From positions 248,001 through 312,000 of the forward strand of contig NZ_JADKRS010000004.1 in assembly GCF_015351075.1 (NCBI RefSeq): a stretch of 64,000 bases of DNA, in the 5' to 3' direction. This document shows, in pieces, positions 23,948 to 32,025 of this stretch (positions are counted from its first letter, which is position 1; each line of letters begins with the position of its first letter). Origin of the DNA: Clavibacter sp. VKM Ac-2873 (GTDB lineage Bacteria > Actinomycetota > Actinomycetes > Actinomycetales > Microbacteriaceae). The notes below the pieces were generated by a model. That model was not told the origin of the DNA. It saw only the letters and a program-made list of their open reading frames with translations, and did no database searches. Both the position numbers and the translations under genes were made by a program.

Positions 23948-25333
23948 ATGACCGGATCCCGCCCCGCGCCCGCTCGACGACCCGCGGGCCGATCCCGGGT
24001 CCTCCGCCGTCGACGCGACGCGGTGCTCGCGGCCGTCGTCGCGACCGCGGTGGTCGGCGCCGGCCTCGTCACCGGGATCCTCCCGTCGCCCGCGGGCGGA
24101 GCATCCGCCGATCCCACGTCGTGCACCGCGGACGCGCTCACGGGCGGCTGGTCCACCGGCACGCTCCACCTCTCGGCCGCGGAGGTCGACGGTGACGCGG
24201 GGCGCACCGTCCTCGACGTGCGCGGCGACGCGCCGGCGGCGACCGCCAGCACGATGAAGGTCCTCACCGCGGCCGCCGCCGTGGAGTCGCTCGGCCCCGA
24301 CCGGCGCATCGCCACGCGCGTCGTGCAGGGGGCGCGGGCTGACACGGTCGTCCTCGTCGGCGGCGGCGATCCCACGCTCAGCCGCCTCCCGTCCGGCACC
24401 GACGGCGTCTACCCCGACGCCCCGCACCTCGACGACCTCGCGCGCCAGGTGCTCGAGGCCCGACGCCTCGATCCGGCCCTCGCCGGCGTCCCGATCCGCC
24501 GCCTCCAGGTCGACAGCGCGCTGTTCTCGGGTCCCGCCTGGCTGCCGGAGTGGCCGCTCGCGGCCAGGCGCGGCGGATCCATGTCGAACATCACGGCGCT
24601 CATGGTCGACGGCGACCGCGACGACCCGGCCGAGCCGTACTCGCGACGCGGCGAGAAGGCGGTCGCGCGCGCGGCCGACGCCTTCGCGGCGCTCCTCGGC
24701 GACGGCGTGGCGGCCGACGGCCCGCTCGTGACCGCGGCACCGGGATCCGCCGTGCTCGGCACCGTGGAGTCCGCGCCCGTCCGCGACCTGGTCGGCTACA
24801 TGCTCACCCACTCCGACGACACGCTCGCGGAGACGCTCGCCCGGCTCGTCGCGATCGAGACGGGCGCGGGCAGCGCCGCGGCCGACATCCAGCGCGGCAC
24901 GCCCGCCGCGCTCGCCGGCCTCGACCTGCCGACCGACGGCGTCGTGCTGGTCGACGGCTCCGGCCTGTCGGACGCGAACCGCGTGCCGGCCGCGCTCCTC
25001 ACGCGGCTCATGGTGCGGATCGCCGAGCACCGCGACGACCTCGCCATCGTCGACGCCGGGCTGGCCGTCGCCGGGCGCACCGGCACGCTCGCGGAGGGCG
25101 GCCGCTTCACGGGCGAGGCGGACGCGGCGGCGGGCCGGATCCGCGGCAAGACGGGCACGCTCGAGCGGATGCACGGCCTCACCGGCATCGCGGACGCGGA
25201 GGACGGCACCGAGGTCGCCTTCACGATCTGGGCGGAGGACGTGGATCCGTCCGTCTCCGCGGAGTCCGCGCGTGCCGAGATCGACGCCCTCGCGACCGAG
25301 CTGCACCGCTGCGGCGGCGCGCTCGGCTCCTGA
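23948..25333 (+). CDS. dacB: D-alanyl-D-alanine carboxypeptidase (PBP4/DacB type)
   Basis: A 461-residue low-molecular-weight class C penicillin-binding protein that trims or cleaves peptidoglycan cross-links outside the membrane. A basic N-terminus and a hydrophobic helix (about 25-50) make a signal peptide or anchor. Motif 1 is STMK at about residue 102 in ATASTMKVLTAAAAVE. Motif 3 is KTG at about 401 in IRGKTGTLERMHGLTG. Motif 2, normally SxN (SDN), reads SDD in MLTHSDDTLAETLARLVA at about 290, an unusual change at an active-site position. The start is set by the leaderless promoter. Confidence 0.88.
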   Translation: MTGSRPAPARRPAGRSRVLRRRRDAVLAAVVATAVVGAGLVTGILPSPAGGASADPTSCTADALTGGWSTGTLHLSAAEVDGDAGRTVLDVRGDAPAATASTMKVLTAAAAVESLGPDRRIATRVVQGARADTVVLVGGGDPTLSRLPSGTDGVYPDAPHLDDLARQVLEARRLDPALAGVPIRRLQVDSALFSGPAWLPEWPLAARRGGSMSNITALMVDGDRDDPAEPYSRRGEKAVARAADAFAALLGDGVAADGPLVTAAPGSAVLGTVESAPVRDLVGYMLTHSDDTLAETLARLVAIETGAGSAAADIQRGTPAALAGLDLPTDGVVLVDGSGLSDANRVPAALLTRLMVRIAEHRDDLAIVDAGLAVAGRTGTLAEGGRFTGEADAAAGRIRGKTGTLERMHGLTGIADAEDGTEVAFTIWAEDVDPSVSAESARAEIDALATELHRCGGALGS

Positions 25334-25364
25334 CCGCCGGCCAGGACGGCGATCGCACCCGCGG

Positions 25365-26027
25365 CTAGGACCCCGCGCGCTCCACGAGCCGGTGGTCGTG
25401 CGCGTACACGACGAGCTGCACGCGGTCCCGCAGCGCGAGCTTCGCGAGGATGCTGCTCACGTGCGTCTTCACGGTCGACTCGCTCACGAACTCGAGCGCC
25501 GCGACCTCCGCGTTCGACAGCCCGCGCGCCACGTGCCCGAAGACGTCCTTCTCGCGCGCGCTCAGCGAGCGGAACGCGGGCGGCGCCGGGGGAGCGGGGG
25601 CTGCGGTGGCGTCCGAGGTGAACAGCTGCGTGAGCTCGTCCGGCGCGAGGACGGCGCTGCCGGCGTGCACGGCGCGGATCGCCGCGGCGAGGAACGCGGG
25701 CGTCGCGTCCTTGAGCAGGAAGCCGCTGGCCCCGCCGCGGATCGCCGTGGCCGAGGCGCGGTCGAGCGCGAACGTCGTCAGCACGATGACGCGCGGCGGA
25801 TCGGTCCGGCTCCCGTCGAAGAGCGCCCGCACGGTCTCGAGGCCGTCCATCACGGGCATGCGCATGTCGAGGAGCACGACGTCGGGCCGCGCCTCGTCGA
25901 TCACGGCGAGGCCCTCGCGCCCGTCGCCGGCCTCGCCGACGACCTCGAGGTCGGGCTGGGCGTCGAGGGCGACGCGCACGCCGCCGCGGAACAGCTCCTG
26001 GTCGTCGACGAGCACGATGCGGATCAC
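25365..26027 (-). CDS. LuxR/NarL-family response regulator
   Basis: A 220-residue response regulator. The receiver domain has the acidic pair DD at 8-9, the phospho-acceptor D54 in VVLLDMRMPVMDG, the Thr in VIVLTTFA and Lys in FLLKDATP. A LuxR-type helix-turn-helix follows (about 155-215: SAREKDVFGHVARGLSNAEVA, then SESTVKTHVSSILAKL). The GTG start overlaps the stop of the upstream sensor kinase gene by four bases (GTGA), so the pair is one operon. It acts as a DNA-binding output for that kinase. The stimulus is unknown. Confidence 0.93.
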   Translation of the reverse strand: MIRIVLVDDQELFRGGVRVALDAQPDLEVVGEAGDGREGLAVIDEARPDVVLLDMRMPVMDGLETVRALFDGSRTDPPRVIVLTTFALDRASATAIRGGASGFLLKDATPAFLAAAIRAVHAGSAVLAPDELTQLFTSDATAAPAPPAPPAFRSLSAREKDVFGHVARGLSNAEVAALEFVSESTVKTHVSSILAKLALRDRVQLVVYAHDHRLVERAGS

Positions 26028-27271
26028 GGGCGGCCTCCCGGCACGGTGGGGATGGGGTGGGCGCCCGGCAGCGGGATGCGGGCCCGGGCGGTGAACAGGT
26101 CGTCGACGGCCTCGGCCTCGAGGTCGCCGCCGACCGCGGCGAGCCGGGCGCGCATGCCCTCCACGCCGGTGCCGACGCGGAGGGACTCGAGGCCGAGCGG
26201 GCCCGTGCGGTCGAGCGCCGCGTCGCGCCGGGCGACGGGGTTCTCGACCTCGAGCACGACGTCGGACGCGCGCCAGGTCTCGGGCAGGCGGATCCGCCCG
26301 CCCGGCTCCCCGTGCCGCATCGCGTTGGTCGTCATCTCCTGCGCGACGCGGCGGATGACCACCTGGCGCGCGGGATCCACGGCCCGCCGGACGCCGCGAA
26401 CCTCGTGCGCGAGGTCGACGCCCGCGGCCCGCACCTGCGCGACGACCGCGTCGAGGTCCTCGGGGCCGTCGTCCGTCTCGGCCGTGCTCGTGCCGCTGAG
26501 CACCTCGCGCACCTCGGCGAGCGAGCGGCGGGCGGTGTCGGCGATGGTGGCGGAGACCCCGCGGATCCGCTCCTCGTCGTCGAGGAACTGCACGGAGTCG
26601 GCCTGCGCGATGATCACCGCGAGCGAGTGCCCGACGATGTCGTGCACGTCGCGCGCCATGCTCGCCCGCAGCGTCTCGGCCTGCGCGAGGTCGACGGCCT
26701 TCACGGCCGTGTCCTCGGCCTGGACGCGGAGCCGCGACTCGTCGGTGCGGGAGCGGATCACGCGCACCACGAGGCCGGTCAGCCAGGCGAGGAGCAGCAT
26801 CAGGACCGGGGCCGCGACGAAGATCATGGCGCCCAGGCCGCCCGGGCTGATCAGCAGCGAGTAGCGGGCGCCCGTGTGCAGCAGGTACACCGTGGCCATG
26901 GCGCCGCCCACGACCGCCGATGCGGCGCCGAGGACGGCTGTCGCGCGCGAACCCCGCCGGGCGGTCGAGTACAGCACGAGGAGGAGGGCGAGGTCCGCGA
27001 AGCCGGGTCGCTCGCCCAGCTGCCACTGCGCCAGCGCCATCACCCAGGCCAGCGCAAGAGCCGCCCCCGGGAACACCGAGCGGACGGCGACGGACACGAG
27101 CACGAGCGCGGCGACGGGGAATCCCGCCTCCTGCACGTCCACCGGCGGCTTGAGGGCGAGGCCCGCGAGCACGAGGCCGACGACCGCGTCCACGAAGAGC
27201 TCGATGCCGTCGCGGTGCCGGGGCGCCCGCGTCGACGTCGAGCGCGTCGCGGCGGCGGTCCCGGTGTCCAT
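26024..27271 (-). CDS. Two-component sensor histidine kinase (NarL/DesK-like)
   Basis: A 415-residue membrane kinase. About five to six hydrophobic helices occupy residues 25-165. The HisKA_3 dimerisation box is MARDVHDIVGHSLAVIIAQ with the phospho-accepting His at about 210. The ATPase domain includes VAQEMTTNAMRHGEPGGRI (N box) and GLESLRVGTGVEGMRARLAAVGG (G boxes). There is no large extracellular sensor domain, so the signal may be membrane state or a membrane-buried ligand. It is transcribed from its own leaderless promoter just after a strong terminator and overlaps the response regulator gene. Confidence 0.92.
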   Translation of the reverse strand: MDTGTAAATRSTSTRAPRHRDGIELFVDAVVGLVLAGLALKPPVDVQEAGFPVAALVLVSVAVRSVFPGAALALAWVMALAQWQLGERPGFADLALLLVLYSTARRGSRATAVLGAASAVVGGAMATVYLLHTGARYSLLISPGGLGAMIFVAAPVLMLLLAWLTGLVVRVIRSRTDESRLRVQAEDTAVKAVDLAQAETLRASMARDVHDIVGHSLAVIIAQADSVQFLDDEERIRGVSATIADTARRSLAEVREVLSGTSTAETDDGPEDLDAVVAQVRAAGVDLAHEVRGVRRAVDPARQVVIRRVAQEMTTNAMRHGEPGGRIRLPETWRASDVVLEVENPVARRDAALDRTGPLGLESLRVGTGVEGMRARLAAVGGDLEAEAVDDLFTARARIPLPGAHPIPTVPGGRP

Positions 27272-27278
27272 CGGCCAC

Positions 27279-27284
27279 AGCCTA
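27279..27284 (-). promoter_or_regulatory. Leaderless -10 box of the sensor kinase operon
   Basis: On the minus strand TAGGCT ends 7 bases before ATG at 27271. Confidence 0.6.
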
Positions 27285-27308
27285 GGCGCGGGCCGGGAGG
27301 CGGGGCGC

Positions 27309-27343
27309 CCCCCGCGGGTACCGGTCGCCGGTACCCGCGGGGG
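27309..27343 (-). terminator. Terminator between the SDR operon and the kinase operon
   Basis: A 16-bp perfect stem pairs 27309-27324 with 27328-27343 around the loop TCG. It lies just after the Tudor-like gene and just before the kinase promoter on the same strand. Confidence 0.75.
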
Positions 27344-27352
27344 AGGAGGCGC

Positions 27353-27562
27353 CTACTTCTTCTTCGTCAGCGCGGATCCCTTGTGGGCCGCGGTCTTGCC
27401 GGACGTGTCGCTCTCCACGATGTACGCGGGCTCGTCGCTCGACGCGGTGAAGTGCTGCCCGTCGTGCGGGAAGTCCTTCGTCTTCTCCTCGACGACCTTC
27501 CCGTGGGTCTCGCCCTGGGGCGTGTTCCAGGTGACGTGGTCGCCCTTCTCCAGCTCGGCCAT
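27353..27562 (-). CDS. DUF2945/hypervirulence-associated Tudor-like protein
   Basis: A 69-residue protein starting MAELEKGDHVTWNTPQGETHG, followed by KVVEEKTKDFPHDGQHF and EPAYIVESDTSGKTAAHKGSAL. This is the full DUF2945 (HVA1 Tudor-like) beta-barrel pattern. The family is small, widespread and of unclear function, possibly nucleic-acid or protein binding. The ATG shares its A with the TGA of the upstream SDR gene (TGATG), indicating translational coupling. The lysine-rich end (TKKK) is typical. Confidence 0.85.
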   Translation of the reverse strand: MAELEKGDHVTWNTPQGETHGKVVEEKTKDFPHDGQHFTASSDEPAYIVESDTSGKTAAHKGSALTKKK

Positions 27563-28359
27563 CAGATCGTCGCCACCGATCCGGAGTCGACGCGGTAGTT
27601 GGATCCGTTCACGAACGACGCGAGGTCGGAGCAGAGGAACGCGACGACGTTCGCGACCTCGGCGGGCTCGCCGCGGCGCTTGAGCTCCATGTAGGGGCGC
27701 TCCTCGTCGAGGAACGACTCGATCGCGTCGCCCGTCGAGGTGCCCAGCTGGTCGGCGCGCTTCTCCATCATCGCGTCGGTCATGGGCGTGTGGATGAAGG
27801 CGGGCGAGACCGCGTTCACGAGCAGGCCCTCCTTCGCGTAGCTGCGCGACAGGCCCTTCGACAGCGCGAGGATCCCGGCCTTGGCGGCGCAGTAGGGGAG
27901 CTCGTCGTCGTACGGCTGCACGGCGTCCTCGGAGGCGAGGAACACGATCCGGCCCCAGCCGCCCTTCCGGAGCGACGGGAGGAACTGCTGCACCAGCCGC
28001 ACGGGCCCGAGCAGGTCGACCTCGATGGTGTTCGTCCAGCCCGCGTCGTCGATCTCGTGGAAGAGGCCCTGCGCACCGGTGATGCCCGCGGACTGCACGA
28101 GGATGTCGATGTCGCCGACCGCCTCCTGCACCTTGCCGTGCAGCGCGGCGAGGGAGTCGACGCTCGTCACGTCGGCCGCGAACGCGTGGACGCGGTCTCC
28201 GCCGTCGAGCTGCGCGGCGGCCTCGTCGAGCGACCCCTGGTCCTGGTCGCTGAGGACGACGGTCGCGCCCTCGCTGAGGAGGATGCGGGCGGTCTCCCAC
28301 CCGATCCCCGAGTCGGCGCCCGTGATGAGCGCGGTCTTGCCGGTGATGCCGAGATCCAT
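27562..28359 (-). CDS. SDR family oxidoreductase
   Basis: A 265-residue classical short-chain dehydrogenase. The cofactor motif TGADSGIG is at residues 14-21. The structural NAG motif appears as SAG in ILVQSAGITG. The catalytic Ser is in FLASEDAV and the YxxxK pair in YCAAKAG. The C-terminal loop IHTPMTDAMMEKRADQ covers the active site. The change of acidic residues after strand 2 (LSDQDQ) suggests NAD preference, which is an inference. GAGGAG precedes the start. It is the first gene of a two-gene operon with the Tudor-like protein. The substrate is unknown. Confidence 0.9.
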   Translation of the reverse strand: MDLGITGKTALITGADSGIGWETARILLSEGATVVLSDQDQGSLDEAAAQLDGGDRVHAFAADVTSVDSLAALHGKVQEAVGDIDILVQSAGITGAQGLFHEIDDAGWTNTIEVDLLGPVRLVQQFLPSLRKGGWGRIVFLASEDAVQPYDDELPYCAAKAGILALSKGLSRSYAKEGLLVNAVSPAFIHTPMTDAMMEKRADQLGTSTGDAIESFLDEERPYMELKRRGEPAEVANVVAFLCSDLASFVNGSNYRVDSGSVATI

Positions 28360-28424
28360 CTCGGTCTCCTCACTGCCCCGTGGGGCGGTCGATGCGGTGG
28401 GATGCGCCGCGTCCGGGGACGCGA

Positions 28425-28454
28425 CGAGGGCCGCACCGGGTGGTGCGGCCCTCG
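28425..28454 (-). terminator. Terminator of dps
   Basis: A 13-bp perfect stem pairs 28425-28437 with 28442-28454 around the loop GGGT, 15 bases after the dps stop codon. Confidence 0.7.
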
Positions 28455-28468
28455 GGATCGTGCTGGAG

Positions 28469-29026
28469 CTACTTCGCGGATCCGACGCGGCGGTTCTCCG
28501 CGGAGACCATCCACGCGTACTGCTCGAGCGCGGTGATGAAGCCGTGGAGCAGGTCCGCGGTGGTCGGGTCCTCCTCGTCGACGTCGTCGTGGACCTCGCG
28601 CATGGTGTGCACGGCGGCCTCGAGGCGCTGGGTCACGAGGTCGACGGTCTCGGCCGTGTCGACCTCGCCCTGCGGGTACTCGGGGAGGGTCGTGTTCTCG
28701 GCGACGGTGTCGCTGCGGCCGTCCGGGGTGGCGTGCAGGGCGCGCATGCGCTCGGCCAGGTCGTCGCTGAACTCGCGCGCCGAGTCGATGATCTCGTCGA
28801 GCTGGAGGTGCAGGTCGCGGAAGTTCGCGCCGACGACGTTCCAGTGGGCCTGCTTGCCCTGGATGTGCAGCTCGATGAGGTCGACGAGCACCTTCTGCAT
28901 GTTCTCGTGCAGCTGCTGGCTCGCCGGGAAGCCGCGCTCGGCGTTCTGGCGCTTGGTCTTCTTCGAGCCCTCGGCCTGCGTGGCCTTCTCGGATGCGCTG
29001 GTGGGGCGGTCGACGGTCGTGGTCAT
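28469..29026 (-). CDS. dps: Dps family DNA-protecting ferritin
   Basis: A 185-residue Dps. It forms dodecamers that store iron, detoxify peroxide and compact DNA in stress. The ferroxidase-site motif HWNVVGANFRDLHLQLDEI begins at about residue 58 (His, then Asp and Glu further on). Helix B residues follow in EFSDDLAERMRALHA. The first 35 residues are a Lys/Arg-bearing flexible tail (KATQAEGSKKTKRQNAERG) of the kind that binds DNA. ATG 29026 has the ribosome-binding site GAGGAG; in-frame sequence upstream is not conserved. Confidence 0.93.
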   Translation of the reverse strand: MTTTVDRPTSASEKATQAEGSKKTKRQNAERGFPASQQLHENMQKVLVDLIELHIQGKQAHWNVVGANFRDLHLQLDEIIDSAREFSDDLAERMRALHATPDGRSDTVAENTTLPEYPQGEVDTAETVDLVTQRLEAAVHTMREVHDDVDEEDPTTADLLHGFITALEQYAWMVSAENRRVGSAK

Positions 29027-29277
29027 GTGCGACTCCTCGTTCTGTTCGTCCGTGGGGTCGGGGGTTCCCGATCCGTGCGGGGCGGCGTCCGGTGGGATCC
29101 TGCCCGCGGGCCGGGCGCGCTCGCGCACGTCATCCGGCCTCGCTTCGACGGTACGCCCGCTGGATCCTGTTCGCACGAACGATGAGGGCGCTCACAGTGT
29201 GCGCCCAGCGTCGCCCCGCGTCGCCCCGCGCCATTCGCTCCGCGGACGCCCCGCGCTCCCGGTGCTTGGCTGGGTCC

Positions 29278-30180
29278 ATGAGCGCCATCACGTCCGACCT
29301 CCGCGTCCTGCGCGACGCCCGCGCGATCCTCGTCGAGAGCCTGTGGTGGGATCCCGCGGGCGACGTGATGTGGAACGACATCACCGCGGGCACCCTGCAC
29401 CGGAGCCCGTGGACCGGCGCGGTCGACGGATCCGACGACACCGTCCTCGAGCTCCCGCCGCCGCTCGCGTCCTTCCAGCCGGCCGACGACGGCGGCTACG
29501 TCGCGGGGCTCGGCGACCGCATCGTGCTCGTCGACCGGGACGGCCGGATCACGCGCGAGCTCGCCCGGGTGAGGCACGCGCACGGCGGCATCCGCATGAA
29601 CGAGGGCAAGGTCGATCCCGCCGGCCGCTTCGTCATCGGATCCATGGACGTCACCGACGGCGAGCCGGACGCGGCCGTCTACTCGATCGACGGATCCGGC
29701 ACCCTCCGCACGCTCCTCGGCGGCTTCGCCGTCACCAACGGCTTCGAGTGGACCGACGACGGCCGCACCATGGTGCTCGCCGACACCGGGCAGCAGGCCG
29801 TGTACCGCGCGCCCTACTCCGCCGACGGCGAGCTCGGCGAGCTCGAGCACTGGATCCACGGCGAGATGAGCGACGGCCTCACCCTCGACGTCGACGGCTA
29901 CGCGTGGAACGGGATCTACGGCGGCGGCAAGGTGATCCGCTGGGCGCCCGACGGCACGAAGGACCTCGAGATCGAGGTGCCGGCGCCGAACGTCACGTCC
30001 GTCGCCTTCGCAGGACCGGACCTCCGCACCCTCGTCATCGGCACCGCGCGGGAGAACCTCACGGAGGATCAGCTCGAGGAGCACCCGCTCTCCGGCGGCG
30101 TCTTCGCGATCGACACCGCCGTCTCCGGGCGACCCGTGAACGTCTTCCGCACCGTGGTCGACGACGCCTGGCGAGCGTAG
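29278..30180 (+). CDS. SMP-30/gluconolactonase/LRE family protein
   Basis: A 300-residue six-bladed beta-propeller of the SMP-30 family, metal-dependent lactonases. Metal-site landmarks are visible: the Glu in ILVESLWWDPAGDVMWNDI near residue 17, NEGKVDPAGRFVIGSMD near 105, the Asn in VTNGFEWTDDG near 153, and the Asp in MSDGLTLDVDGYAWNGI near 200. It likely hydrolyses a sugar lactone. No sugar-catabolic genes are adjacent. TTGGCT ends 6 bases before the ATG, a variant of the leaderless box. Its TAG stop forms the start of the next gene's -10 box. Confidence 0.87.
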   Translation: MSAITSDLRVLRDARAILVESLWWDPAGDVMWNDITAGTLHRSPWTGAVDGSDDTVLELPPPLASFQPADDGGYVAGLGDRIVLVDRDGRITRELARVRHAHGGIRMNEGKVDPAGRFVIGSMDVTDGEPDAAVYSIDGSGTLRTLLGGFAVTNGFEWTDDGRTMVLADTGQQAVYRAPYSADGELGELEHWIHGEMSDGLTLDVDGYAWNGIYGGGKVIRWAPDGTKDLEIEVPAPNVTSVAFAGPDLRTLVIGTARENLTEDQLEEHPLSGGVFAIDTAVSGRPVNVFRTVVDDAWRA

Positions 30181-30183
30181 CGT
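30178..30183 (+). promoter_or_regulatory. -10 box of the PfpI-like gene overlapping a stop codon
   Basis: TAGCGT begins with the TAG stop of the SMP-30 gene. The leader of about 45 bases contains AGGAGGA before ATG 30234. Confidence 0.5.
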
Positions 30184-30233
30184 CGAGGGGGCCGCCCGAC
30201 CGGGCGGCGACACTCTCACGAGGAGGAACGCAC

Positions 30234-30800
30234 ATGACCGGAGAGAGCATCCAGGGCCGCACGGTGGCCTTCCTGCTGACGGACGGCTTCGAGCAGGTCG
30301 AGCTGACGGAGCCGTGGAAGGCCGTGCAGGAGGCCGGAGGGAAGCCCGTCCTCGTGTCCCCGAAGTCGGACACGGTGCAGGGCCTCGACCACATCGACAA
30401 GGCCGACACGTTCGACGTGGACGTGCAGGTCACGGACGCGGACGCTGCCGACTACGACGGCCTCGTGCTGCCCGGCGGCGTCGTGAACGCGGACGACCTC
30501 CGCGTCGACGCCGACTCGGTCGCCTTCGCCAAGGCCTTCTTCACGGCGGGCAAGCCCGTCGCGTCCATCTGCCACGCGCCGTGGATCCTCATCGAGGCCG
30601 GCGTGGTCGACGGCCGCCGCATGACCTCGTACCCGACGCTCGCCACCGACCTCCGCAACGCGGGCGCCGAGTGGGTCGACGAGGAAGTCGTGGTCGACAG
30701 CGGCTTCGTCACGAGCCGCAACCCCGACGACCTGCCCGCGTTCAACGCGAAGCTGATCGAGGAGATCGCCGAGGGCGAGCACGACGAGCAGCACGCCTGA
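30234..30800 (+). CDS. DJ-1/PfpI family type 1 glutamine-amidotransferase-like protein
   Basis: A 188-residue PfpI/YhbO-type protein. GFEQVELTEP near residue 20 supplies the conserved Glu. The nucleophile elbow is VASICHAPWILIEAG with Cys at about residue 107, followed by the adjacent His. The later GRRMTSYPTLATDLRNAGAEW then VTSRNPDDLPAF is the standard C-terminal pattern. Family members act as stress-induced glyoxalase/deglycase or chaperone-like enzymes, and their protease activity is disputed. A strong AGGAGGA ribosome-binding site suggests abundant expression. Confidence 0.9.
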   Translation: MTGESIQGRTVAFLLTDGFEQVELTEPWKAVQEAGGKPVLVSPKSDTVQGLDHIDKADTFDVDVQVTDADAADYDGLVLPGGVVNADDLRVDADSVAFAKAFFTAGKPVASICHAPWILIEAGVVDGRRMTSYPTLATDLRNAGAEWVDEEVVVDSGFVTSRNPDDLPAFNAKLIEEIAEGEHDEQHA

Positions 30801-30848
30801 CCCGTCCGGCCCGCCCGTACGCCCGACCCGGGCGGACCGCCGCGCACC

Positions 30849-30854
30849 TAGGGT
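30849..30854 (+). promoter_or_regulatory. Leaderless -10 box of the small PH-like membrane protein gene
   Basis: TAGGGT ends 6 bases before GTG 30861. Confidence 0.6.
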
Positions 30855-30860
30855 GAGGGC

Positions 30861-31379
30861 GTGACCACGCCCTCACCCGATGCGCGCTTCCGCCAGACCA
30901 CGCCCGCCCCGCGCGCCGTCCGCATCGCCGGGCTCGCGCTCGCGGTGGCGGGCCTCGTGGTCCTCGTCGCCACCGGGGGCGCCGCGCTCGGCGTCGTCGT
31001 CGCGGTGCTGCTCGTCGCGGCGGGCGCGATCGTCGGCTCGCTGCGGATCCGGATCACGCTCGACCCGGACGCGGTCGAGGTGGCGCTCGTGCCGCTGAGG
31101 CGCATCCGCATCCCGTACTCCGCCATCGCGGACTGCACGGTGGTCGACCACCTCCGCCCGCGCACCGTCGGCGGCCTCGGCGTCCGGTCGCTCCCGGGCG
31201 GCGGCGCGGCGATCCTGCTCGACGCAGGCCCGGCGGTCGCCATCGAGGCCGCCGACGGCACGCGCCACCTCGTCCGCAGCACCTTCCCCCGCGAGGCCGC
31301 CACCCGGATCCGCGACCGCGCCGCGACCGCGCCCGTCGTCGACGTCACCCCGGAGGATCCGGCCGCGCCCACCGCCTAG
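30861..31379 (+). CDS. Membrane protein with a PH-like cytoplasmic domain, unknown function
   Basis: A 172-residue protein. Two closely spaced hydrophobic helices (about 20-60) form a hairpin in the membrane. A beta-rich domain follows (IRITLDPDAVEVALVPLRRI, then RIPYSAIADCTVVDHL) that looks like the bacterial PH-like domains found after membrane hairpins. The C-terminus is Asp/Pro-rich. I do not recognise a named family with confidence. It lies directly upstream of lspA, and its TAG stop forms the first three bases of the lspA -10 box. Confidence 0.7.
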   Translation: MTTPSPDARFRQTTPAPRAVRIAGLALAVAGLVVLVATGGAALGVVVAVLLVAAGAIVGSLRIRITLDPDAVEVALVPLRRIRIPYSAIADCTVVDHLRPRTVGGLGVRSLPGGGAAILLDAGPAVAIEAADGTRHLVRSTFPREAATRIRDRAATAPVVDVTPEDPAAPTA

Positions 31380-31382
31380 GCT
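31377..31382 (+). promoter_or_regulatory. Leaderless -10 box of lspA overlapping a stop codon
   Basis: TAGGCT ends 6 bases before GTG 31389 and starts with the upstream gene's TAG stop codon. Confidence 0.55.
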
Positions 31383-31388
31383 CGTCGC

Positions 31389-32003
31389 GTGACCACCGCT
31401 CCCGCCGCCGCACGCCGTCCCCGCACCTCCCGCCCCGTCGTCGTGGCGCTCGCGGTCGTCGTGGTCATCGTGGGCCTCGTCCTCGACCAGCTCAGCAAGC
31501 GCTGGGCGGTCGACGCGCTCGGCGGCGGCGAGACCATCCCGCTCTTCCCCACCGCGCGCTTCGCGCTCGTCTACAACCCGGGCGTCTCGTTCGGCATGGG
31601 CGCCGACGTGGGCCCGCTGCTCACCGTCGGGATCATGGCGCTGTCGCTCGGCCTCGCCGTGTGGGTCGGCTGGCAGATCCGCCACCGCGCCTCGCTCCTC
31701 CAGGTGCTGCTGCTCTCGGCCGTGCTCGCGGGCGCTCTCGGCAACCTCCTCGACCGGATCACGCGCGCCGAGGACGGTCCGCTGTCCGGGCACGTCGTCG
31801 ACTTCATCGCCGTCGAGTGGTTCGCGGTCTTCAACGTGGCCGACATCCTCACGGTCTGCGGCATGATCGCGTGGGCGCTCACGACCGTGTTCGGGCGCGA
31901 CCACGCGGCCGACGCGCGGGACGCGGACGCCGACGAGGAGGCGGCCGACGCGGCCGCCGCCTCGCCCGCGGACACCGGATCCGCGCCCACCGACCGCGCC
32001 TGA
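31389..32003 (+). CDS. lspA: Signal peptidase II
   Basis: A 204-residue membrane aspartyl protease that removes signal peptides from prolipoproteins after lipid attachment. Four transmembrane helices are visible. The two catalytic-Asp motifs are GNLLDRITR at about residue 123 and VFNVADILTVCG at about 153. The family's VYNPGVSFGM loop is at about 61. A DQLSKRW motif closes helix 1. The last 40 residues are an acidic, Ala-rich tail. Here lspA is not next to ileS as in many bacteria. Confidence 0.95.
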   Translation: MTTAPAAARRPRTSRPVVVALAVVVVIVGLVLDQLSKRWAVDALGGGETIPLFPTARFALVYNPGVSFGMGADVGPLLTVGIMALSLGLAVWVGWQIRHRASLLQVLLLSAVLAGALGNLLDRITRAEDGPLSGHVVDFIAVEWFAVFNVADILTVCGMIAWALTTVFGRDHAADARDADADEEAADAAAASPADTGSAPTDRA

Positions 32004-32013
32004 CGCCCCGGCG

Positions 32014-32019
32014 TAGCGT
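32014..32019 (+). promoter_or_regulatory. Leaderless -10 box of the aldo/keto reductase gene
   Basis: TAGCGT ends 6 bases before ATG 32026. Confidence 0.6.
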
Positions 32020-32025
32020 GAGGGG

